Positions 30,961 to 37,758 of a stretch of 41,206 nucleotides of DNA are shown here, one piece after another; the stretch's first letter is position 1; each line of letters begins with the position of its first letter. The stretch is from Nitrospira sp. SB0662_bin_26. Its GTDB lineage: Bacteria; Nitrospirota; Nitrospiria; Nitrospirales; UBA8639. The position numbers were made by a program, and so were the translations under genes. The notes beneath the pieces were generated by a model that was given only the letters and a program-made list of their open reading frames with translations, made no database searches and was not told the DNA's origin. The stretch spans positions 1-41,206 of the forward strand of contig VXOF01000050.1 of NCBI GenBank assembly GCA_009840285.1. The letters are read 5' to 3'.

Positions 30961-31191
30961 CTATTTCCGCAGACCCATAATGATGAACGCGATCACCAGC
31001 CCGTAGAGGGCGATCGCCTCGACCAAGGCGAAGCCGATCCACATGTACTTGCCGACCCGGCCTTCGGCCTCAGGTTGGCGGGCCACGGCCTCGATCATTT
31101 TTCCGAAAATATACCCGATGCCCACACCGGCGCCGGCAAACCCCGCCGCCGCGAGCCCCATGCCCAATAATGCTGCTGCTGCAGAATCCAT
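30961..31191 (-). CDS. atpE: F0F1 ATP synthase subunit c
   Basis: 76 residues, two membrane helices. Helix 1 has the Gly-rich GMGLAAAGFAGAGVGIGYIF, the loop has RQPEAEGR, and helix 2 has the ion-binding Glu in GFALVEAIALYGLVIAF. The residues that would give sodium specificity are absent: Ile replaces the Gln of helix 1 and Ala follows the Glu instead of Ser or Thr. This points to proton coupling. It forms the rotor ring. It lies between atpB and atpF with spacings of 59 and 12 bp. Confidence 0.96.
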   Translation of the reverse strand: MDSAAAALLGMGLAAAGFAGAGVGIGYIFGKMIEAVARQPEAEGRVGKYMWIGFALVEAIALYGLVIAFIIMGLRK

Positions 31192-31250
31192 GATCTTATG
31201 TTCTCCCTGGTGAAATCGTTAATAAGAATGTATCGAACAGGCGTTTCAAG

Positions 31251-32072
31251 CTAATGCAGATGAAAAGCGTCTCCCATATAGACACACGTCAGGATCGTAA
31301 AGATGTAGGCCTGAATGAAGGCGATGCCGACTTCCAACCCGTAGAGCGCTACGGTAAAAGAAAAGGGCAGCCACCCGATCAGCAGCCCGCCGCTGATCGC
31401 CAATCCGAAGAGGACTCCGAGAATGACGTGGCCCGCGGTCATGTTGGCGAACAACCGGACGGACAGGGACACCGGACGCGCCAGTTGACTGATGATTTCA
31501 ATCGGAACCATGAGCGGCAACAGCCACCCCGGCGTGCCCGACGGCACGAGGATAGTCAGAAACTTCATCCCGTGGATCTTGAGCCCGACCAGGAGACTGA
31601 GCGTATAGACCCCCAGGGCAAATACGCCGGTGACCACGAGTTGACTCGTGACCGTATAGGCGCCGGGCATAAGCCCCAGCAGATTACAAAACAGAATAAA
31701 CAAGAACAGGGTGGCGATCAGGGGGAAAAACCGCATTCCTTCCGGGCCCATGGTGTCGTGAATCATCCCGCGAATGAACTCCACCAGCAGTTCGGCCACG
31801 CTCTGTAATTTCGTCGGGATGAGGGAGCCGGACGAACGCGCTTTCGTCAGCAACAGGATGACCAGCCCCACCACGACAAACATCATGATCACGGCCTTGT
31901 TGATGGACACGTCCAAGCCGAACAGGGACAACGGGACAATCGTATGAAGCTCAAAAGGATGCAGTGGATCTTCCAACGGAACCTCGTCTTCGTGTTCGAG
32001 AAAACGTTCAGGGGAAACGCTACGATTGATCCCAGCGTTGGGCAGTACGGTAGGCGTTTCGAATACCGGCAA
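31251..32072 (-). CDS. atpB: F0F1 ATP synthase subunit a
   Basis: 273 residues with five to six membrane helices. The essential arginine is in ARPVSLSVRLFANMTAGH. FIQAYIFTILTCVYMGDAFH is the last helix, ending in HLH. The N-terminal 40 residues are hydrophilic (EHEDEVPLEDPLHPFELH). Subunit a provides the proton half-channels beside the c ring. Its start overlaps the end of atpZ by 53 bases and no later ATG or GTG fits before the first helix, so an overlapping start is the best reading. Confidence 0.93.
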   Translation of the reverse strand: MPVFETPTVLPNAGINRSVSPERFLEHEDEVPLEDPLHPFELHTIVPLSLFGLDVSINKAVIMMFVVVGLVILLLTKARSSGSLIPTKLQSVAELLVEFIRGMIHDTMGPEGMRFFPLIATLFLFILFCNLLGLMPGAYTVTSQLVVTGVFALGVYTLSLLVGLKIHGMKFLTILVPSGTPGWLLPLMVPIEIISQLARPVSLSVRLFANMTAGHVILGVLFGLAISGGLLIGWLPFSFTVALYGLEVGIAFIQAYIFTILTCVYMGDAFHLH

Positions 32073-32241
32073 TCAGCCCGAGGATCAGACCTCCCACCAA
32101 ACCCCACGGTTCAGTGGGCAACAGGTAGGAATCGATGCTCCACCCCAACCCTCCGCCCACCATCAAGGTCGCAAGCAGATTCGTGCCGATACGCACGGCC
32201 TGCCCCAACCCTGCAAACAATGGATCTTGTGACGAAGGCAT
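32020..32241 (-). CDS. atpZ: AtpZ/AtpI-like small membrane protein
   Basis: 73 residues from ATG 32241, preceded by GAGAGG. Two membrane helices (about 20-37 and 43-62) with the GxxxG-rich ATLMVGGGLGWSIDSYLLP and GGLILGLIAGIRNAYR. This is the small protein at the start of atp operons thought to assist c-ring assembly or magnesium transport. It precedes and overlaps atpB. A perfect -35 hexamer lies upstream. Confidence 0.85.
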   Translation of the reverse strand: MPSSQDPLFAGLGQAVRIGTNLLATLMVGGGLGWSIDSYLLPTEPWGLVGGLILGLIAGIRNAYRTAQRWDQS

Positions 32242-32270
32242 AGGCCCAGCCTCTCGAATCCGGGCACGGT

Positions 32271-32300
32271 ATTCAAACAAAATCCGGTTTCGACTGTCAA
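32271..32300 (-). promoter_or_regulatory. Promoter of the atpZ-B-E-F operon
   Basis: On the minus strand TTGACA (32295-32300) and TTGAAT (32271-32276) are 18 bp apart, 30 bases before atpZ. The intergenic region also serves the divergent pab genes, for which TATGAT (32385-32390) is a possible but weak -10. Confidence 0.5.
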
Positions 32301-32423
32301 CCCGAACCTGTTTTCCTCCTTGGAATCGACCTCTCTCCCTCCACGTTTCTTTCTGAAGGGCTTTCTCTCCCTTGTCCACTCCGCTATGATGCATAGACAA
32401 CCGTCTGAACCCTTTCCCAAACC

Positions 32424-33908
32424 ATGAGCCAGCCCGTTCTCACTTCAGGTTCTGCCACGCGTCCCGGCACCGGACGGTTTCCGCTGGTCCGGACCAGGCC
32501 TTTGCTGGAAGAAAATCCCTGGGACGTCTACCGGCGGATCGCTACGCCGCACCGGCCTTCCGTTCTTCTGGAAAGCGGGAAACCGCCGTCCGGTCAGGCC
32601 CGCTGGTCCTTCGTGGCCGCCGATCCGTACATGGTCTTCTCCGGAGGACCGGGTCGCTATACTTTCGAAACCGAACACGGCACCACGCATCATCGCGGGG
32701 ATCCGCTTGTCGCCTTATTCGGCGTGCTGGGTCCGTGCCTCGTGCCCCGTTCCGACTCCCTGCCGCCGTTCGTCGGGGGGGCCGTGGGGTACGCCAGTTA
32801 TGATACCGTCCGGCACTACGAAACGCTGCCGTCGATGGCCCGCCGTGACCTGCCTCTGCCGGATCTGGAGTTTTTGTTTTTCGATCTGGTGATCGTGATC
32901 GATCACCATACCCGGTTGCTGCATATGATTTTCACGCCGGCCCCCGAGCGGTTGCTGGCCGAATCCCATGAAGCGTTGTATCGAGAAGGTACCGCGAGGA
33001 TGGATGAACTGGACAGCCGCTGGGATGCCCCCGTGCCGACCTCCCCCCGGGAATCACCGATCAAGGCCTCCAGCATGGAAGGCACTCATTCTGAACGGGA
33101 GTACGTCGAGCGCGTGCAACAGTGCCAGACCTATATCGGCGCCGGCGACATCTATCAGGCCAATCTCGCCCAACGCTTTTCCGTCGCGTTCAATCCGGCG
33201 GAGGGCCGGTCGCTGCACGCGGTCGGCCAAAACCTGTATCACCGCCTGCGCATGGTGAACCCGTCGCCGTTTGCCGGGCTGTTCGTGACCGGGAACCTCG
33301 CGTTGGTCTCGTCCTCGCCCGAACGACTCGTGCAAGTCATCGGCAACCGGGTGACTGCCCGGCCCATTGCCGGCACTCGACCTCGCGGCCGCAGCGCCAT
33401 GGAAGATCACGCCTTGATGGACAACCTGCGGCTGGACGCGAAAGAACGGGCGGAACACCTCATGTTGGTGGACCTGGCTCGCAATGACCTGGGCCGGGCC
33501 TGCGAATACGGGTCGGTCCAGGTCGAGGAATTCATGACGATCGAACAGTATTCGCACGTGGCGCACTTGGTCTCCGAGGTCACGGGGACACTGAAGCCCG
33601 CCTGTTCGACGCCGGATCTCATCCGCTCCGTGTTCCCGGGCGGCACGATCACCGGCGCGCCCAAGATCCGCTGCATGGAGATCATCGAAGAACTGGAACC
33701 CGTTCGTCGCGGGCCTTATACCGGATCCCTGGGGTACATCAGTTGGACCGGCGACGTGGACTTCAACATTCTGATCCGCACCATGGTCCTGACGGGGCAA
33801 CGGGCCTATCTGCAAGTGGGCGCCGGGATCGTCGCGGATTCCGATCCCCGGCGCGAGTATCAGGAAACCCTGTATAAGGCCCAGGCCCTGTTCGAGGCGT
33901 TGCAATAG
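32424..33908 (+). CDS. pabB: Chorismate-utilising component I (PabB/TrpE family)
   Basis: 494 residues, full length. N-terminal domain about 20-180 with SFVAADPYMVF and FVGGAVGYASYD; catalytic domain about 220-494 with YQANLAQRF, GLFVTGNLALVSSSPERL, PIAGTRPRG (314-322), DLARNDLGR, FPGGTITGAPKIRCMEII and RTMVL. It uses chorismate and glutamine-derived ammonia. PIAGT is the form usual in anthranilate synthase TrpE; E. coli PabB has PIKGT. The aminodeoxychorismate lyase-like gene 9 bp downstream favours PabB in folate synthesis. No glutamine amidotransferase component lies here, so it must be elsewhere. TrpE remains possible. Confidence 0.85.
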   Translation: MSQPVLTSGSATRPGTGRFPLVRTRPLLEENPWDVYRRIATPHRPSVLLESGKPPSGQARWSFVAADPYMVFSGGPGRYTFETEHGTTHHRGDPLVALFGVLGPCLVPRSDSLPPFVGGAVGYASYDTVRHYETLPSMARRDLPLPDLEFLFFDLVIVIDHHTRLLHMIFTPAPERLLAESHEALYREGTARMDELDSRWDAPVPTSPRESPIKASSMEGTHSEREYVERVQQCQTYIGAGDIYQANLAQRFSVAFNPAEGRSLHAVGQNLYHRLRMVNPSPFAGLFVTGNLALVSSSPERLVQVIGNRVTARPIAGTRPRGRSAMEDHALMDNLRLDAKERAEHLMLVDLARNDLGRACEYGSVQVEEFMTIEQYSHVAHLVSEVTGTLKPACSTPDLIRSVFPGGTITGAPKIRCMEIIEELEPVRRGPYTGSLGYISWTGDVDFNILIRTMVLTGQRAYLQVGAGIVADSDPRREYQETLYKAQALFEALQ

Positions 33909-33917
33909 GACGCCGCG

Positions 33918-34763
33918 TTGCCTGCCATGTGGGTGTATCTGAACGACCGGATCGTGCAGGCGGAACGGGCGCGGGTCTCCGTTTTCGATCGCGGGTTCCT
34001 GTACGGGGACGGTGTCTTCGAAACCGTCAGGATCCATGACGGGCAACCGGTGTGGTTGGACCGTCATCTCGCACGGCTCGCCGACTCCTGTAAGCAGATC
34101 GGCCTGTCGTTACCCGACAAACCGTGGCCGGCGATTTTTCAGAAGGTTATCGACAAGAATCGCGTGGACCATGCGGCGATCCGGTTGACGCTCTCGCGTG
34201 GGGCCGCAGACACCGGCGACGATCCAACGGTCGTGCTGTTTCACCGGCCCCTTCCGCACGTCACACCCTCCCAACGGCGCAGGGGCATCAGGCTCACCCT
34301 CACGACGATTCGTAGGCTTTCGCCACGTTCACACCCGACCCAAGCCAAAACCCTGAACTATCTGAACAGCCTGCTGGCCAAACGGGAAGCTGCGGAACGG
34401 GGGGCCTTCGACGGGTTGATGGCCACGACGGACGGGTACGTGGCCGAATGCTCGATGAGCAACATTTTCTTTATCAGGGACAGGACATTGTACACGCCGT
34501 CATTGGCCTGTGGCGTCCTGCCCGGGATTACCCGGGGAGTTGTGCTGGACGTGGCCCCATCGCTCGGCCTGCAAATCCGGGAGGGGCGCTACCGCCCGGC
34601 ATTCCTGTATGGAGCGGATGAATGTTTCCTGACCGGTAGCGGGATCGGCATTCTCCCGGTTGCAACGATCGACGGGCATTTCTTTCCCAGGCAAACAGCC
34701 GGTTCCCGGGTGGCTGTGCTTCAAACCCGGTACAACCGGTTGCTACGAGCACAAAGTCCATGA
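33918..34763 (+). CDS. pabC: Class IV aminotransferase, probable aminodeoxychorismate lyase
   Basis: 281 residues from TTG 33918, preferred because AGGA lies 7 bases upstream; ATG 33927 is the alternative. FDRGFLYGDGVFETVRIHDG is the class IV N-terminus. QAKTLNYLNSLLAKREA contains the PLP lysine, and VAECSMSNIFF and GVLPGITRGVVLD are conserved. PabC releases pyruvate from aminodeoxychorismate to give 4-aminobenzoate. The same fold includes branched-chain and D-amino-acid aminotransferases; the pab context decides. It is the second gene of the operon, and repeats follow. Confidence 0.85.
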   Translation: MPAMWVYLNDRIVQAERARVSVFDRGFLYGDGVFETVRIHDGQPVWLDRHLARLADSCKQIGLSLPDKPWPAIFQKVIDKNRVDHAAIRLTLSRGAADTGDDPTVVLFHRPLPHVTPSQRRRGIRLTLTTIRRLSPRSHPTQAKTLNYLNSLLAKREAAERGAFDGLMATTDGYVAECSMSNIFFIRDRTLYTPSLACGVLPGITRGVVLDVAPSLGLQIREGRYRPAFLYGADECFLTGSGIGILPVATIDGHFFPRQTAGSRVAVLQTRYNRLLRAQSP

Positions 34764-34830
34764 ACGGGAAAGCCACCTTCCCTTTCATCCTGCCCTGATC
34801 GGGAATCCGGGTCTCTTCTTTTGTTTTGTC

Positions 34831-34931
34831 TGTCATCCTCGACATTTTTAATCGAGGATCCAGCGTCTTTGCATTTTCACTCGTGTGTGAAGAGAACGAC
34901 ACCGGATTCCCGATCGGGGTCGGGAATGACA
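34831..34931. repeat. Family A paired unit
   Basis: A 101-bp unit bounded by TGTCAT and ATGACA with arms TCCTCGACATTTTTAATCGA and TTCCCGATCGGGGTCGGGAA. A partial arm (CTGATCGGGAATCC) lies at about 34795-34808. Confidence 0.88.
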
Positions 34932-34937
34932 GAAAGA

Positions 34938-35026
34938 GGGCTGCGGAACTCGCTTCACTCAGACAGTCCTCGCCCCCAAAGCGGTTTCGGGGCTGGGCTG
35001 CAGCCACGCCCGCAGGCGGCGGGGAC
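34938..35026 (+). repeat. Family B 3' half (copy B7)
   Basis: Starts at the inner stem GGGCTGCGGAACTCGCTTCA and runs to the outer arm GCCACGCCCGCAGGCGGCGG. The 5' half is missing and replaced by family A. It ends 34 bp before the nadB stop codon. Confidence 0.8.
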
Positions 35027-35059
35027 AGGGTTATTGCCCTATCGGGCGTATTGCGTTGG

Positions 35060-36682
35060 CTACCCGGCGCGCCGCCGGGTTTTGGGAGACGAATCGAGCG
35101 GTTCGTCCAGACGGACTTGACTGTGCGTTCTCCACGCCTCACCCCGGCAGCTTGGGAAATCTTCACGGTAATGCGTGCCCAGGCTGTTTTCCCTCCACAG
35201 GGCGGCTTCGGTCACACATCGCGCCACCTGGATCATGTTCTTGACTTCGAGGTCGGACCGCGTGTGCAACGAAGCCTGGATTTGCGGGTCCCACCGGGAG
35301 AGTTGCGCCAACGCCTGGATCAGGGAATCGCCGGTCCTGACCAACCCGACCTTGGTCCACATCAGCCGGCGCAAGGAGTTCCTGAGTTTTTCGCTGTCTT
35401 CCAACGCGCCGGCCGGTTCCGCGGCGAATTTCGCGGCCAGACTCTTGAAATGCGCCCGCTTGGGGCCCGCCGGGAGAGACGCCGCCGACGTGGCGGCGCG
35501 GTAGCCGAAGACCAGCCCTTCCAACAACGAATTGCTGGCCAACCGGTTCGCGCCGTGGACCCCGTTGCAGGCCGTTTCCCCGGCGGCCAGCAGGCCGGGC
35601 AAGGTGGTTTCGCCATCGATCCCGGCTTTCAGGCCGCCCATGAAATAGTGGGCGCTGGGAGCAACCGGAATCCATTCTTCCGTGATATCGATGTCGAACC
35701 GCAGGCAGGTCCTGTAGATCGTCGGGAACCGTTTCTTGATGAAATCCTTCCCCAAATGCGTGACGTCCAAATACACGTGGCGCGACCGGGACGCGGCCAT
35801 TTCCGACCAGATCGCCCGGGCAACGATGTCCCGGGAAGCCAGTTCAGCCGCCGGATGATACCGCGACAGAAACGACTCGCCTTTCCGATTGCGAAGTAAC
35901 CCGCCTTCACCTCGCATGGCTTCGGACAACAGAAACGGGGGACTCGAAGGCAGGTGCAGTGCCGTGGGATGAAATTGGACGAATTCCATGTCTTCCAACA
36001 CCACGCCCGCCCGATAAGCCATCGCCATGCCGTCACCCGTGGCATTGCCCGTATTGGTGGTTCTCCCGTAAATCTGGCCTGCGCCCCCGGTGGTCAGAAT
36101 GACCGCCGTGGCCGGGAGTAGTTTGACGTCTCCCGTGGCTTCACTCACCGCCACCGCGCCGCAGCACCGGCCGTCCACGACCAACAGGTCCATCGTGAAA
36201 TGCCGATCAAACCATTGAATGTTCTCGTGCTGCCGGGCCCGTTCCAGCAGGACGCGAATCATTTCATTGCCCGTGGCGTCGCCCCGGGCCCGCAGCACGC
36301 GGTTCCGGCTGTGAGCCCCTTCCTTGGTAAAGGCGAATTTCCCGCCCACCTTATCGAACTGCGTGCCCCAGGTGATAAGTTCCTGAATCCGCGTCGGCCC
36401 TTCCTCGACCAGGACCCGTGCCGCGTCTTCCCGGCCGAGCTGATGCCCGGCCCGGATCGTATCGGAGAAATGCAGGTTCACGTCGTCTTCGGCGTTCATG
36501 GCCACGGCGACGCCGCCCTGGGCATAGATCGAATTGCTTTCCAGGCGACTGCCCTTTGTCACGATCAGCACTTTGCCGTGTTGAGCCAATTCGATCGCGG
36601 CGCGCAATCCCGCGATCCCGCTCCCGATGACCAGGAAGTCAGCCTCCGGCCCCCACCGATGCCGTGTCGTGTTTTTTTTCAT
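35060..36682 (-). CDS. nadB: L-aspartate oxidase NadB
   Basis: 540 residues. The FAD-binding GSGIAGLRAAIEL is at about 20-32, SNSIYAQGGVAVA and HSRNRVLRARGDATG follow, and RMEGEGG-like MRGEGGLLRNRKG and HYFMGGL with GETACNGVHGANRLASNSLL mark the catalytic and FAD contacts. A C-terminal helical domain ends the protein. NadB oxidises aspartate to iminoaspartate for quinolinate and NAD synthesis. nadA and nadC are not in the window. The gene is intact and appears monocistronic; repeat B7 abuts its 3' end. Confidence 0.95.
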   Translation of the reverse strand: MKKNTTRHRWGPEADFLVIGSGIAGLRAAIELAQHGKVLIVTKGSRLESNSIYAQGGVAVAMNAEDDVNLHFSDTIRAGHQLGREDAARVLVEEGPTRIQELITWGTQFDKVGGKFAFTKEGAHSRNRVLRARGDATGNEMIRVLLERARQHENIQWFDRHFTMDLLVVDGRCCGAVAVSEATGDVKLLPATAVILTTGGAGQIYGRTTNTGNATGDGMAMAYRAGVVLEDMEFVQFHPTALHLPSSPPFLLSEAMRGEGGLLRNRKGESFLSRYHPAAELASRDIVARAIWSEMAASRSRHVYLDVTHLGKDFIKKRFPTIYRTCLRFDIDITEEWIPVAPSAHYFMGGLKAGIDGETTLPGLLAAGETACNGVHGANRLASNSLLEGLVFGYRAATSAASLPAGPKRAHFKSLAAKFAAEPAGALEDSEKLRNSLRRLMWTKVGLVRTGDSLIQALAQLSRWDPQIQASLHTRSDLEVKNMIQVARCVTEAALWRENSLGTHYREDFPSCRGEAWRTHSQVRLDEPLDSSPKTRRRAG

Positions 36683-36779
36683 GGCAATGATTTGTGGTTG
36701 ATGCTGGAACGGCCGGCGACACCGGCCCGCTCAAACATGGGACATGACGCGCAAGTTCATCAGGAACAGGGAACGGGGG

Positions 36780-37244
36780 TTAGCGGTCTGCCTTTCCGAA
36801 CGGCATCGCTCCTTCCACGCCCGCCAACAGAATATCCTTTGTGCCTTGCCAGACCCACACCCCGTGGCCACTTTCCACCACCGGCGTTTCTGCGGGAGAA
36901 CGTCGCCAAGCCCCGTCCCATCGCACGTTGACTTTGATCTGCTCTCTCTTGATGTAAATCCGCTCAATCGCGACGCGTAAGGAAATGGTGGCATACGTGT
37001 CGAAGTCCCGTTGGATCCGACCTTCGAGTTGCTGAAAGCCTTGTAACGGCAACATCAATTTTTGAATCGCGTCGAACTTTTGCTGTTCATACGTCGAGCG
37101 CAGGGTTTCCACCGCCTGGACGATTCGCTCAAAGCGTGCATGGTCTGCGGAAACTTTCTTGTCGCTGGAGAAGAACTGGCACCCCGCCGCGGTCATAACG
37201 AGAATCAGCAGCAGGCTGATCAAGGAGAGACGGTATCGAACCAT
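36780..37244 (-). CDS. Small lipoprotein of unknown function
   Basis: 154 residues from ATG 37244. The signal peptide with lipobox TAAGC ends at about Cys22. A helical segment (ARFERIVQAVETLRSTYEQQ) is followed by a strand-rich C-terminal half with FDTYATISLRVAIERIYIKR and VNVRWDGAWR, suggesting an NTF2-like or SnoaL-like small domain. A TATAAT box lies exactly 6 bases before the ATG, so the mRNA may be leaderless. The longer frame upstream would run through this promoter. No family is recognised. Confidence 0.75.
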   Translation of the reverse strand: MVRYRLSLISLLLILVMTAAGCQFFSSDKKVSADHARFERIVQAVETLRSTYEQQKFDAIQKLMLPLQGFQQLEGRIQRDFDTYATISLRVAIERIYIKREQIKVNVRWDGAWRRSPAETPVVESGHGVWVWQGTKDILLAGVEGAMPFGKADR

Positions 37245-37250
37245 GGGGCC

Positions 37251-37256
37251 ATTATA
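37251..37256 (-). promoter_or_regulatory. Perfect TATAAT -10 box placed for a leaderless transcript
   Basis: TATAAT on the minus strand ends 6 bases before the ATG of the small lipoprotein gene, so the A of ATG falls at about +1. No strong -35 stands at 17 bp; TTGACA lies too close (9 bp) to serve. Confidence 0.5.
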
Positions 37257-37438
37257 GCGGGAGCCTGTCAAAACCTCAAAAGCCGTCAACCGCGCCGTTT
37301 CTTGACACTTCTTGGAACGCTGTGTTACCTCTGCACCGCTACGTACCTATTCTGATCGCGTGTCTCCAGGCCGTTCGTGAGACGCGGATCGGCGAAGAGC
37401 GATGAGCTTCCGCCTGAGGAAGAATTGAAGGAGTCTGA

Positions 37439-37534
37439 ATGGCGAGTGTAGTTAAAAAACGACGAAAAAAAATGCGGAAGCATAAGCATAAAAAACTTCG
37501 CCGACGCATGAAATTCGCCCGTCGGCGGAACTGA
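37439..37534 (+). CDS. AURKAIP1/COX24-type 31-residue basic protein
   Basis: 31 residues, MASVVKKRRKKMRKHKHKKL followed by RRRMKFARRRN. More than half the residues are Lys or Arg. The pattern matches the AURKAIP1/COX24 family, related to small-subunit mitoribosomal protein mS38 and bacterial bS22-type peptides, so a ribosomal role is likely. GAAGGAG is 6 bases upstream of the ATG. The gene is far below usual ORF-length limits and easily missed. It is not visibly part of an operon. TTGACA at 37302-37307 is a possible -35, but its -10 is poor. Confidence 0.88.
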   Translation: MASVVKKRRKKMRKHKHKKLRRRMKFARRRN

Positions 37535-37609
37535 GGTTCACGATTCCAGCACCAGGTGGGCCGGGGAAATACTCTCTACCTCCCGACTTTTCCCTCTTCG
37601 GAAAAAGTC

Positions 37610-37648
37610 CCCGTCCTGACCCTTCGACTTCGCTCAGGGCAGGCAAAG
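37610..37648. repeat. REP-like family C fragment
   Basis: CCCTTCGACTTCGCTCAGGG followed by CAGGC in the gap before the ABC exporter; the rest of 37535-37758 shows nothing coding. Confidence 0.6.
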
Positions 37649-37758
37649 GAGGGGAACAGACGGCAGAGTCATCCTGTCGTTGCCCGGCCCCACGACGGTC
37701 CATGGTTACCCGTTTCCCCGCACTCCTTTCCCGCCGGTCCTGACGGTTCGCTCTTGCC

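Noticed and set aside
37302-37330. TTGACA at 37302 as a firm promoter for the 31-residue gene
   Set aside because: At 17-18 bp the -10 candidates (TTACCT, TACCTC) are poor, so I did not list it as a feature.
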